Shown here in pieces: positions 16,337 through 25,618 of a stretch of 64,000 bases of DNA. Each line of letters starts with the position of its first letter. Position 1 is the first letter of the stretch. The DNA lies in assembly GCA_016714895.1 (NCBI GenBank), contig JADKBV010000001.1:868001-932000 (forward strand). The letters are read 5' to 3'. Below the pieces are notes generated by a model that was given only the letters and a program-made list of their open reading frames with translations, was not told the origin of the DNA and did not search any database. This DNA is from Saprospiraceae bacterium. Its GTDB lineage: Bacteria > Bacteroidota > Bacteroidia > Chitinophagales > Saprospiraceae. The position numbers and the translations under genes are program-made.

Positions 16337-17718
16337 TACTTCTTTTCTTCTTTGTTTGTTTCTTCTTCCTTCTTTAAATGAATTTTATCACCACCTTTCA
16401 AACCCTTTGAAAGTTCAGTATAAGGACCTGTCACGACTTTTTCACCGGCTTTTAATCCTGAAAGTATATGAATAAATTCATTATCCTGAATTCCTGTTTC
16501 TACCTTAACCATTTTTGCAGTATCTGCATCAAAGATAAAAACAACCTGATCGTATTGATTGATTTGTGTAGATAAGTCCTTGTCTTCCTTTATTTTTGCA
16601 TCCTTTTTTTCGCGGATAGCAACGGATTGAATGGGAACGGTAAGGACATTTTTTTCTTCCTTAGTGTAAATATCTACCGCGGCCGACATTCCGGGGCGGA
16701 AAACATATTTGTTGCCATCGGATTTTAACTCTTTGTAAGATTCTTCCAAAATACGTATTTTAACCAAAAAATTGGTTACCTGATCCGTTGAAAGGGAGGA
16801 CGTCAAAGAGGCATTTTTCAGGTTGGACGCTGAATTGGAAATATAGGTAACTTCTCCTTTAAACTTTTTGCCGGTGTATGCATCTACTTCGATTTCTGCG
16901 AGGTCACCTACTTTGACTTTCAGGATATCGTTTTCACTTACATCAACCTGAACTTCCATCGCATTCAGATCTGAAATCCTCATCAATTCCGTTCCTGCCA
17001 TTTGCATGGTACCCACTACCCTTTCTCCTTTTTCGACAGAAAGGCTTGATACGATTCCATTTCTTGGGGACCGTATGACTGTTCTGTCAAGGTTGGTTTT
17101 TAATTCTTTAAGGGAAGCGGCAGAACCCTTTTCCGTATAACCTGCTGCTTCCATACTTTTTTCAGCAGAACGGATATTGGCTTCCGCACTTTTGAGGTTG
17201 GCTTCCAAACCTTTCAGGGTCGCCATAGACTGATCAAATTCTGCTTGTGAAATCACACCTTCGGATTTCAGTTGGGTATTTCGCTGATGGGAAATTTTGG
17301 CATTTTCTAGTTGCGCCAGAATTTGTTCCCGTTGATTTTTGCTACTTTCCCATTGAGCTCTGCTGGTAAAATATTGCGATTTGGTTGCGTTTAAACCTGC
17401 CTGCCCTCTTTCTACTGCCGATACATATACATCAGGATTTATTTTGGCAAGCAACTGTCCTGCCACTACGCTATCCCCTTCCTGTACATATAGTTCTACA
17501 ATCTCACCGGAAACATCCGAACTTATTTTAACCTGTGCGATCGGATAAACCTTTCCGCTGGCAGTAACGGTCTCTCTGATGGTTCTGAGCGCAGATTCTT
17601 CCAAAGTCACTGCTTTTCCTTTAGGTTTTGACTTAGCTCTGTATATGGCAGCTATACTCAAAATAACAATTGCGGATACCAACCCGATCAGCCACCAATT
17701 CGTTTTACTTTTTGACAT
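16336..17718 (-). CDS. periplasmic adaptor subunit of a tripartite efflux pump (HlyD/MacA type)
   Basis: A 460-residue membrane-fusion protein with one N-terminal helix (residues 8-25). A lipoyl half-motif VSGEIVELYVQEGDSVVAGQLLAKI lies around residue 70, a coiled-coil hairpin at roughly 95-190 and the second lipoyl half (VIRSPRNGIVSSLSVEKGERV) near residue 215. Barrel domains and a charged Lys/Glu-rich tail follow. It would bridge an inner-membrane transporter to TolC. It lies 19 bp downstream of the TolC gene. The usual MacB-like ABC permease or RND pump is not adjacent. Confidence 0.92.
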   Translation of the reverse strand: MSKSKTNWWLIGLVSAIVILSIAAIYRAKSKPKGKAVTLEESALRTIRETVTASGKVYPIAQVKISSDVSGEIVELYVQEGDSVVAGQLLAKINPDVYVSAVERGQAGLNATKSQYFTSRAQWESSKNQREQILAQLENAKISHQRNTQLKSEGVISQAEFDQSMATLKGLEANLKSAEANIRSAEKSMEAAGYTEKGSAASLKELKTNLDRTVIRSPRNGIVSSLSVEKGERVVGTMQMAGTELMRISDLNAMEVQVDVSENDILKVKVGDLAEIEVDAYTGKKFKGEVTYISNSASNLKNASLTSSLSTDQVTNFLVKIRILEESYKELKSDGNKYVFRPGMSAAVDIYTKEEKNVLTVPIQSVAIREKKDAKIKEDKDLSTQINQYDQVVFIFDADTAKMVKVETGIQDNEFIHILSGLKAGEKVVTGPYTELSKGLKGGDKIHLKKEEETNKEEKK

Positions 17719-17737
17719 GATTAATTTACTTTATTAA

Positions 17738-19189
17738 TTATTCGATAATAATAGGTTTTCCTAAATAAAAATCCAGCACTTTTAACCTGAAAAACAAGTC
17801 ATATTTTGCAATCAACAGGTTATTTTGGGCTGTTTCCTGCAGCGCTTTGACCCTGACTAATTCAAAAGAATTGACACTTCCGGCTTCAAACCTTTTTTTA
17901 GCATTTTCATAGACGTTGGTTTGAGCTAAAAATGATTTTTCAGATGCATTATACCTCGCTCTGGCCGCTTTTGCTTCTGTAAAACTTTGCATTACGGTAA
18001 CGCGGAGATTATCTTTCTGGATTTCAAGATTGTTTTTTGCATTCCCGGTAGCTACAACGGATCTGTTTTTGGCTGCCCTTACATTGTAATTGGAATAAAT
18101 CGGAACCGACAAATTCAGCCCGATACCATAGGAAAGGTTATTATTTAATTGGTCAAAATATGGAATATTTTCAAAAACCGGTGTCTGACCCGGAAATCCT
18201 ACGGTAACTGTCTGTCCGTTGATTATGACATCAAGATTATTGACAGTGTTTTCGACACCTACCAATTGTTGAAATCTGTTGGAAAAATTGCTTATCAGAT
18301 TAAAACCTGCCGTTAAAGACGGATAGTATCCTGCTGCAGCAATTTTTTCTCCTTTTTCAGCCATTTGTACCCTCAATTTGGCTGCTTCAATGCCTGCTTG
18401 ATAGAGAAAGGCACTTTCCATCAATTCATCGATGGTAAGGAGTTCCAAAAAAGCGGCATCCGGCGTTACCGCCGGCGTCGTGATATCCAAAGGAATCGTT
18501 GGGTCCAGGCGAATCAGCTGTCTGAGGGTAAGTAATGCCAATTCTCTGTTATTGGTTGCTGTGACAATGGTTTGTTCGTTTAAAGCAATCTGAGCATCCA
18601 GGTCAAAAATGGCATTTTCAGGTGAGTTGCCAACCCTGATCATTCTTGACATCACTTCTCTCTGAGCCATGGTCTGAGCCAATTGGTTTTGTGCAATGGC
18701 CATATTTTCATTGGCAAACAAAATATTCAGATATGCAGAAGCCACATTGAGACTGATGTCCCGCTTTAGTTGTTCAATGTCTTTTGTTGCTGCAATTGTA
18801 CTCAGTTTGTTTTGGTCGATGGTATTTTGAATCCTGAATCCGTTAAATAAGAGAACCCCTGTATTCATAGAAAGACCATTACTCAAGATGGATTGAGAAA
18901 TAAACGAGTTACTGGTCGGGTCAACCGTTCTACCGAAACTATTGCTGAAATTAGCGTTAAAACCAAGATTGGGCAATTGTGCATGCCTGCTTTGGGTGAG
19001 GCTGATTTCAGCATTTTGTTTTGTAAATTCTATACCTTTCACCTGAAGGTTGTTTTCCAATGCCATGTCTACACATTCTAACAATGTAAACTGCTTTTGT
19101 GAAAAACCTTTGGTCTGAACCCATAAAATCAGACAAAACAGGTAAATTGTTTTGAAAACCCAATGTGTGCGAATAGGTTGTTTTGACAT
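17738..19189 (-). CDS. TolC-family outer-membrane efflux protein
   Basis: A 483-residue protein with a signal sequence (to about residue 31), then QFTLLECVDMALENNLQVKGIEF, the classical start of an outer-membrane efflux domain. Two repeats of long helices follow, with SYGIGLNLSVPIYSNYNVRAAK around residue 357 marking the second. TolC proteins form trimeric channels through the outer membrane and periplasm. It is first in a transcript with the HlyD-like adaptor and the TIGR04282 protein. The 113-bp upstream gap shows no clear promoter. Confidence 0.93.
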   Translation of the reverse strand: MSKQPIRTHWVFKTIYLFCLILWVQTKGFSQKQFTLLECVDMALENNLQVKGIEFTKQNAEISLTQSRHAQLPNLGFNANFSNSFGRTVDPTSNSFISQSILSNGLSMNTGVLLFNGFRIQNTIDQNKLSTIAATKDIEQLKRDISLNVASAYLNILFANENMAIAQNQLAQTMAQREVMSRMIRVGNSPENAIFDLDAQIALNEQTIVTATNNRELALLTLRQLIRLDPTIPLDITTPAVTPDAAFLELLTIDELMESAFLYQAGIEAAKLRVQMAEKGEKIAAAGYYPSLTAGFNLISNFSNRFQQLVGVENTVNNLDVIINGQTVTVGFPGQTPVFENIPYFDQLNNNLSYGIGLNLSVPIYSNYNVRAAKNRSVVATGNAKNNLEIQKDNLRVTVMQSFTEAKAARARYNASEKSFLAQTNVYENAKKRFEAGSVNSFELVRVKALQETAQNNLLIAKYDLFFRLKVLDFYLGKPIIIE

Positions 19190-19302
19190 CTTTTATGTAA
19201 ATTTGTTACAATATTAAAAAAATCATTTCACATAATTAAAATTACTTATACCAATAAACATAAAACATAGATAAAGTAATAAAAGATTTAGATGGGTTCA
19301 GA

Positions 19303-20661
19303 TTAACCTAAACGTAAATCCCTTTTCCAATTTCCTTTCCAAAGATATAAAAAGCTCAGTAAAAACATAACTGACCAATATAACCATTCACTTCCCCAGG
19401 CTATGATGTGAGGATATTTATAAACTTCAATGACAAAATAAATATATGATAAATAAGACAAGATACCAATGAATTCGATACCGAAAACAACGATGGTTTT
19501 TCCGGTAGCTATAACAGCATTGAGCATGATGACACCCAAACCCAGAATCAGCATGGCAATCGTAACAACCCGTAATGGTCCGATGGCCTGATCAACAAAT
19601 TCACTACCCAATCCATAAAAGTTTAAAAATACGGATGGAAACAAATTCATGACTAAAATAAAAAATAAAATCCCACCGCCACTTATCATACTTATTCTGA
19701 ATAATGTTTGTTTCAATTCTGAAATCTTACCCTGACCAATCAGATTACTGATGATGGTATTGGTTGCTGATCCGAAAGCCCAGGTAAATACGCCGCTCAA
19801 CCCAAACAAATTTCTCATAACCTGTGAAACACCTTGTTCTGTTTCGGTATAATTTCTGTTGACCAGAATAAAAAACACCCACCATGCCCAGGTGCTTATT
19901 GCGTATTGCCCCATTAAAGGCCAGGCTTGTTTCAGAACTAAAAAAATTGTTTTTTTATAAATTTTCCAGTGATAGACAATCTGATATTTTTTTGATATTC
20001 CTGATATATATATGACTGACATCACGGTAATCATTCCCAGAAATTCAGATATGACAGAAGCATAAGCAGCTCCGTTAAATCCCAATTCAGGAAATCCGTA
20101 TTTTCCGAATATCAGGGTATAATCCAAAAAAACATTGGAAAAAGCGGCAACCAAAGCACCAGCCATCAGATACTTACTGTTTTGCAAACTGACCAGATAT
20201 GCATTTTGCATTTGGAATGAAAATAAAAATAACAATCCCCACATCCGGATTTTTAAAAAATCAGCTGCCATCCGGGCATTTTCAAAACTGACTCCGGTAG
20301 AAATCAGAATATCTTCAATAAAAAAATGGGTTGCAGCTATGGTGATGACGGCAAGCACCGTTCCTACAAAAAGGCCATGCCACAAAGTCGCAAAAATGGC
20401 CCCTCTGTTGTCTTCACCTGCACGACGGCTCATGATAGAAAGTAATGCATTGTTTAATCCATACCCCATCGCGGAAAAGATCAGGTAATAGACTCCAACC
20501 AAACCCACCAATCCCAATTCTTTGACGCCGAGCCTGCTTAAAAATACCGCATTAAACAAATAGTTAAGTTCCGGTACCAATTTTGACAAAGAAATAGGTA
20601 TCGTGAGCCATAAAATACCTTTTATGGTGGTATCAACTTTTAAAGATTGTAGGTTGCCCAT
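19303..20661 (-). CDS. MATE-family efflux transporter
   Basis: A 452-residue protein with about twelve membrane helices in two six-helix halves, starting ILWLTIPISLSKLVPELNYLFNAVFLSRLG as MATE proteins do. MATE transporters export organic cations or drugs against Na+ or H+. The half-repeat around residue 240 (AWPLMGQYAISTWAWWVFFILVNR) matches the first. It starts 7 bp after the stop of the VanY-like gene and is probably co-transcribed with it. Substrate unknown. Confidence 0.9.
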   Translation of the reverse strand: MGNLQSLKVDTTIKGILWLTIPISLSKLVPELNYLFNAVFLSRLGVKELGLVGLVGVYYLIFSAMGYGLNNALLSIMSRRAGEDNRGAIFATLWHGLFVGTVLAVITIAATHFFIEDILISTGVSFENARMAADFLKIRMWGLLFLFSFQMQNAYLVSLQNSKYLMAGALVAAFSNVFLDYTLIFGKYGFPELGFNGAAYASVISEFLGMITVMSVIYISGISKKYQIVYHWKIYKKTIFLVLKQAWPLMGQYAISTWAWWVFFILVNRNYTETEQGVSQVMRNLFGLSGVFTWAFGSATNTIISNLIGQGKISELKQTLFRISMISGGGILFFILVMNLFPSVFLNFYGLGSEFVDQAIGPLRVVTIAMLILGLGVIMLNAVIATGKTIVVFGIEFIGILSYLSYIYFVIEVYKYPHIIAWGSEWLYWSVMFLLSFLYLWKGNWKRDLRLG

Positions 20662-20668
20662 TACATTT

Positions 20669-21457
20669 TTAGTTTTGCAAACACTGTTGATTTATTCCCA
20701 GGACATATTTTTCCACTATATTTAAGGAGATTGCCGTATGGCTTCCGGCAAAACCCGATATCATACTATCTTTAAAATGTTTTTCAGCCCATTCTGTAAG
20801 CGGACGTGAAACCGGAGTGAAAGACCAATGCCATTTTTCTTCCTGATATCCGGACTTTCTGCCAATACCAAAAGAAGTGTATGTCTGACAAAAACCGAAA
20901 TCAGCAGCATTTATTTCAAGCCATTGATATATTTTTTTACCTTCTCCTTTGGCAAAATAATCATTTTGTAAAGCATTCAGGTCGATATCCGTTCCCCAAT
21001 GGTGTCGGGACGTGCCGGGCATGGAACTGTATTCCAGAATCTTCCGCGCCCTGGCTGAATCATCGGAGATATCCGTCAGGGCATTGATACCACCTTCCAG
21101 CAATCTTCTGCCAAACCATTTGTCTTCCCAAATCTTTTTTTGAGCTTCAAAATTTCGTGTTGCCGAAATGATGACGAGATGAATACCTTCCTTTTTTGCT
21201 GCAGCATACATTTTTTTATACGCTTCAAATACATCCTTCCTGATATACCGGCCATTTTGATCGGCATACACCTCCGGAATCAACATAAATTCAGGATGTC
21301 CGGCCGGATCAAATTTACCTGTAACATAAAAAATATCATAAATCTTCAATGTATCTGACGAAAGATTTTCAAATTCGGGTTTACCGGAAACAACAGGATT
21401 TGAAACCGTACTACAGGAAAAAATAAATACAAAAAATGGTAATAAAAAATAAATCAT
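20669..21457 (-). CDS. M15-family D-Ala-D-Ala carboxypeptidase (VanY-like) lipoprotein
   Basis: A 262-residue protein with lipobox FIFSC (Cys15). The M15B zinc signature SRHHWGTDIDL, the SxHxxGxAxD form, lies near residues 146-156, and EKWHWSF near residue 208 supplies the third zinc ligand. These enzymes trim D-alanine or other peptide ends of peptidoglycan in the periplasm. A minus-strand TATCTTTG box at 21472-21479 leaves a leader of under 15 nt. It is followed by the MATE gene 7 bp later. Confidence 0.9.
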   Translation of the reverse strand: MIYFLLPFFVFIFSCSTVSNPVVSGKPEFENLSSDTLKIYDIFYVTGKFDPAGHPEFMLIPEVYADQNGRYIRKDVFEAYKKMYAAAKKEGIHLVIISATRNFEAQKKIWEDKWFGRRLLEGGINALTDISDDSARARKILEYSSMPGTSRHHWGTDIDLNALQNDYFAKGEGKKIYQWLEINAADFGFCQTYTSFGIGRKSGYQEEKWHWSFTPVSRPLTEWAEKHFKDSMISGFAGSHTAISLNIVEKYVLGINQQCLQN

Positions 21458-21471
21458 AGTGCAAAGATATT

Positions 21472-21479
21472 AAAAAAAA
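21472..21479 (-). promoter_or_regulatory. Bacteroidota -7 box (TATCTTTG) for the VanY-like/MATE pair
   Basis: An exact TATCTTTG on the minus strand, 14 bp upstream of the VanY-like ATG. The -33 element is not recognisable. The remaining 230 bp to the tRNA show nothing I can support. Confidence 0.55.
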
Positions 21480-21710
21480 AGATAATGACTAAATGGTAAA
21501 AGTCAGGTAGTCATGAGGATTGATACCAAAATATAATCATTTCAGGTAAGATATGTGCTGCATTTGAATATAAAAATGGAGCGTACCCTTTCGCTGACTA
21601 AAACATAAACCATTAAAAGAAAAAGAAAATGTACCATAAAAGTTGGATATTGGGTAAAAAACCCGAATTACGGTGGTCTATCTCTTCATTTTTTTCAGTT
21701 TTTTTCAAAG

Positions 21711-21794
21711 TGCCCGGAGCGGGACTCGAACCCGCACGTCCTAACGAACACATGCCCCTCAAACATGCCTGTCTACCAATTTCAGCACCCGGGC
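21711..21794 (-). tRNA. tRNA-Leu (anticodon GAG)
   Basis: 84 nt with a full cloverleaf on the minus strand. The acceptor GCCCGGG pairs with TCCGGGC (one G-U), and the D-arm contains AATTGGTAGACAG. The anticodon stem CATGT/GCATG closes loop TTGAGGG, with anticodon GAG at 21760-21758. A long type II variable arm typical of Leu is present, and the T-arm is GCGGGTTCGAGTCCCGC. CCA is not encoded after the discriminator A. It reads Leu codons CUC and CUU. Confidence 0.97.
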
Positions 21795-21939
21795 TAATTT
21801 GGAGGTGCAAAAGTAATTTTTTTTTTATTACTAAAAAAATAATTGTTATTTTTTGACAATCTGACTTCAAAAACAGGATTTTCGTCGCATCAAACTCTTT
21901 TCTGAAATTTATGTTACTATCCATGTATCAAAAAGGTCC

Positions 21940-23724
21940 ATGAAGCAGTTATTCACCCTCAATCATTATTTTTTTAAATACAAGTTTCATTTTTTATTGG
22001 GTTTACTCTTCGTGACAGGATCCAACTACTTTGGGGTACTTATCCCTCAGAAGATACGACAGGCGCTCGATCTTGTGCAGGACAAAATTAAAAATTTTAA
22101 AGTCCTTGAAGGTTCTGAAAAAGAAATTTTGTACAACGAGCTAACCCACGCCCTCATCATTTTTTCTATTACCGTGGTTGCTTACATGATTCTCAAAGGA
22201 GTGCTCATGTTTTATATGAGACAAACGATTATCGTCATGTCCCGTCTCATAGAATATGATATGCGAAAAGAAATATTCCGGCACATTTCCACTTTAGACC
22301 AATCATTTTTTAAGACGTACAAAACAGGAGATATCATGGCGAGAATCTCAGAAGATGTATCCAAAGTCAGAAATTATCTTGGGCCGGGAGTACTATATGC
22401 CGTCAATATGGTGACTTTATTTGTCATGACAATATACGCCATGCTTCAGGTAGATGTCACGCTGACCATTTATGCATTGTTGCCCCTGCCTTTACTTTCC
22501 ATTTCTATCTACTACGTAAGCAAACTGATCAACACTAAAAGTACGGCTATCCAGCAACAATTGTCGGTTTTGAACAGTACCGCACAAGAAACCTATTCAG
22601 GAATCCGGGTTGTAAAATCTTATGTCAAAGAAGACCAGTTTGCCGGATATTTTAGTGATCAAAGTGAAGAATACAAAAAAAGAGCCTTGTCTCTGGCGAT
22701 GGTGGAAGCATGGTTTCAACCGCTGATGATTTTGTTGATTGCACTCAGTACTTTATTGGTTGTCTATGTAGGTGGTCTCCAGGTATTTGAAGGAAAACTG
22801 ACTGCCGGAAATATTGCCGAATTTATTCTGTATGTCAATATGCTGACCTGGCCGGTCACTTCTATCGGATGGATTGCTTCTGTCGTACAGGAAGCAGAAG
22901 CGTCTCAAAAAAGAATCAACGAATTGTACAATATTAAGTCCACCATCCACAATATCAATCATTCCGACTATGAACTAAAGGGAGATATAGAATTCAAAAA
23001 TGTCACTTACATCTATCCGGATACAGGTGTAAAAGCATTGGACAATGTTTCTTTTAAAGTGAAGGCAGGACAAAAACTGGCCATTTACGGTAAAACGGCA
23101 GCCGGAAAGTCTACGATCGGAGACCTTTTATTCAGGATTTTTGATGTAACCGACGGAGAGATTCTGATCGATGGTAAAAATATAAAAGATCACAATCTTG
23201 AATTGCTTCGTCAGAAAATGGGATACGTACCGCAGGATACGTTTTTATTTTCAGATACCATTGCAGCCAATATAGCTTTTGGTGTTGAAAAAGCGGATGA
23301 ACAGACGATTCAACAATACGCGGAATACAGTGCCGTTCACGATGATATCATCCGATTGCCCAAAGGATATGAATCTCTTATCGGCGAACGAGGTGTAACT
23401 TTGTCAGGAGGACAAAAACAGAGAATTGCCATTGCAAGAGCATTTATGAAAAATCCTCAGCTCATGATTCTGGATGATACATTGTCTGCGGTGGATAGTA
23501 ATACAGAACAAAAAATTTCACAGTACTTCATGAAAGCGCTGGATCAGAAAACAGCCATTGTCATCACCCACAGAGCTAATAATTTGCTAGATTATGATAA
23601 AATTATCGTACTTGAAAACGGCAGATTAAGTGAAGAAGGCACTCACGAAAATCTTATCAAAGAAAACGGTTTTTACGCATCTATTTACGAACAACAACGT
23701 ATGTCTGTCGAAGTAAATCCATAA
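21940..23724 (+). CDS. ABC exporter, fused permease and ATPase
   Basis: A 594-residue half-transporter. The N-terminal six-helix ABC type 1 membrane domain (to about residue 320) contains LDQSFFKTYKTGDIMARISEDVSKVR. The ATPase domain has Walker A GKTAAGKST (near residue 384), signature LSGGQKQRIAIARA and Walker B LMILDDTLSAVD, followed by VITHR. This is an MsbA/LmrA-type homodimeric or heterodimeric exporter; the substrate may be a lipid or drug. It starts 146 bp from the tRNA on the other strand and ends 3 bp before folC. Confidence 0.93.
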   Translation: MKQLFTLNHYFFKYKFHFLLGLLFVTGSNYFGVLIPQKIRQALDLVQDKIKNFKVLEGSEKEILYNELTHALIIFSITVVAYMILKGVLMFYMRQTIIVMSRLIEYDMRKEIFRHISTLDQSFFKTYKTGDIMARISEDVSKVRNYLGPGVLYAVNMVTLFVMTIYAMLQVDVTLTIYALLPLPLLSISIYYVSKLINTKSTAIQQQLSVLNSTAQETYSGIRVVKSYVKEDQFAGYFSDQSEEYKKRALSLAMVEAWFQPLMILLIALSTLLVVYVGGLQVFEGKLTAGNIAEFILYVNMLTWPVTSIGWIASVVQEAEASQKRINELYNIKSTIHNINHSDYELKGDIEFKNVTYIYPDTGVKALDNVSFKVKAGQKLAIYGKTAAGKSTIGDLLFRIFDVTDGEILIDGKNIKDHNLELLRQKMGYVPQDTFLFSDTIAANIAFGVEKADEQTIQQYAEYSAVHDDIIRLPKGYESLIGERGVTLSGGQKQRIAIARAFMKNPQLMILDDTLSAVDSNTEQKISQYFMKALDQKTAIVITHRANNLLDYDKIIVLENGRLSEEGTHENLIKENGFYASIYEQQRMSVEVNP

Positions 23725-23727
23725 GTT

Positions 23728-25019
23728 ATGGCAGTTTTTTCCAAATATCAGGATGTTCTGAAGTTTATGTTCGATCAACTTCCGATGTTTCAACGGGTGG
23801 GAAGTGCCGCATTCAAAAAAGATCTGACCAATACCCTCGCTCTTTTAGAAGCATGCGGCAATCCTCACCAAAAACTCAAAACCATCCACATCGCCGGGAC
23901 CAATGGCAAAGGCAGTACCAGTCACATTATAGCCGGAGGTCTTCAGGCGCTGGGATATATAACAGGTTTATACACCTCACCACATTACAAGGATTTCAGA
24001 GAAAGAATCAAAATAAACGGGTCTTTCATTGAAGTAGCTTATATCAAAACGTTTATCAACACCTATCACGAGGATATCATAAGGATAAAACCTTCATTTT
24101 TTGAAATGACGGTAGCGTTGGCATTTTCTTATTTTGAATATAAAAAAACAGATTACGCCGTCATAGAAACAGGTTTGGGAGGAAGGTTGGATTCGACCAA
24201 TGTCATTACCCCATTGCTTAGTGTCATTACCAATATCAGTTTTGACCATATGGACATGCTGGGTGACACTTTTGAAAAAATTGCTTTTGAAAAAGCCGGC
24301 ATTATCAAACCAGGCATTCCGGTCATCATAGGCGAAGATCAGGAAGAAGTCCGACATGTATTTGCAGATATGGCTGATCAAAAAAAGTCCCCTTTAATAA
24401 TTGCGGAAAAGAACATTCAGGCCGTCCGGAAAGTTCAGGGAACAACTGAATCCTGGGATATTTTTGCTTTTAAAAAACCCTGGATAACTGATTTTCAGAT
24501 CGATATTTCCGGACCCTTTCAGGAAAAAAATCTGGTAACTGCTATGGCAGCCCTTCACCAAATATTGGGAGAGGAGCAGCATGTGGTATCAAAATTGAAA
24601 ACATTTTTCCCTACCTTCAGCAAATAAACAAAATTTATGGGCAGGTGGCAAATATTGTCGCGTAAACCTTTATTTTGGCTGATAGCGCCCATAATGAGGG
24701 TGGTTTGCAATATGTTGTCAGATATTTGGAATCCTGCCCGAAAAACAAATTACATATTGTTTTAGGATTTGTTAATGACAAAGACATCAATAAAATACTG
24801 GCATTTTTCCCAAAAATTGCTGAATATTATTTTGTAAAAGCCAATATACCAAGGGGTTTAGATGCTTCCATACTGCAACAAAAAGCTTTGGAATACGGAC
24901 TGAAAGGTAAATCGTATTCAAGCGTCCGAAAAGGATTTACTGTTGCTAAACAAAAAATGCAACCGGATGACGTTTTATTTGTTGGGGGAAGTATTTTTGT
25001 TGTAGCTGAAATCCTGTAA
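23728..25019 (+). pseudogene. folC: folylpolyglutamate synthase/dihydrofolate synthase, interrupted by a stop and a frameshift
   Basis: FolC joins glutamate to dihydropteroate and folates. The N-terminal part carries the P-loop GTNGKGST (residues 57-64) and ETGLGGRLDSTN. The reading frame meets TAA at 24625-24627, then continues in the same frame with FMGRWQILSRKPLF, the conserved FolC block. It must next shift by one base at the T-run near 24672-24675 to read ADSAHNEGG and the C-terminus. Restoring one T gives about 430 residues, the usual FolC length. The stop looks like a single substitution. Two lesions 45 bp apart mean either a dead gene or poor sequence here. An essential-type pathway gene makes sequence error the likelier reading. 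Confidence 0.85.
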
Positions 25020-25023
25020 TATT

Positions 25024-25584
25024 ATGGAAACCAAAAAAATAGTTCTTGCAATCGGTGGTTCGAGTGGCTCCGTTTATGCAAAAAGACTCATGGAAAAACT
25101 CAAAAATGTTGGATCCCTTGAATTAGGTGTCATCATGACTGAAAACGCCATCGTCAACTGGAATCTTGAACTTACCACATTTCGCAAAGAAGATTGGCCT
25201 TTTACTTTTTATGACAAAAAAGATTTTTTCGCTCCGTTTGCTTCAGGGTCGGCACAATATAAATCCATGATTGTTTGTCCTTGTTCGATGGGACTTTTGG
25301 CCAGAATAGCCCATGGCATCTCTGACGACCTCATTACCCGGGCTGCAGATGTTATCCTTAAAGAAAGGCGAAGATTGATCATTGTCCCACGAGAAACACC
25401 GTACAATCTTTTGCATATCAATCATATGAAAACATTGACAGAAGCCGGTGCAGTGATATGTCCGGCTACTCCATCTTTTTATTCAAAACCTGAAACCATT
25501 GAAGAATTGGTCGATACAGTCGTCGACAGAATCCTGGACCTGGCTGGTATAGATATTAAAACCTATCGTTGGGGAGACAAATAA
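25024..25584 (+). CDS. UbiX-like flavin prenyltransferase
   Basis: A 186-residue flavoprotein of the UbiX/Pad1 family, which makes prenylated FMN, the cofactor of UbiD decarboxylases. The N-terminal AIGGSSGSVYAKRLME is the FMN-binding loop. SMIVCPCSMGLLARIAHGISDDLITRAADVILKERR and LIIVPRETPYN are the standard family blocks. The protein starts 4 bp after folC, suggesting co-transcription. No ubiD is visible in the window. Confidence 0.93.
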   Translation: METKKIVLAIGGSSGSVYAKRLMEKLKNVGSLELGVIMTENAIVNWNLELTTFRKEDWPFTFYDKKDFFAPFASGSAQYKSMIVCPCSMGLLARIAHGISDDLITRAADVILKERRRLIIVPRETPYNLLHINHMKTLTEAGAVICPATPSFYSKPETIEELVDTVVDRILDLAGIDIKTYRWGDK

Positions 25585-25618
25585 AGTGACCTTTTTTTAA
25601 TGATCGACAAACCGGGGT

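Noticed and set aside
24675..25019. A separate small protein after folC
   Set aside because: Its sequence ADSAHNEGG... is the C-terminal part of FolC, continuing the same domain after a one-base shift.
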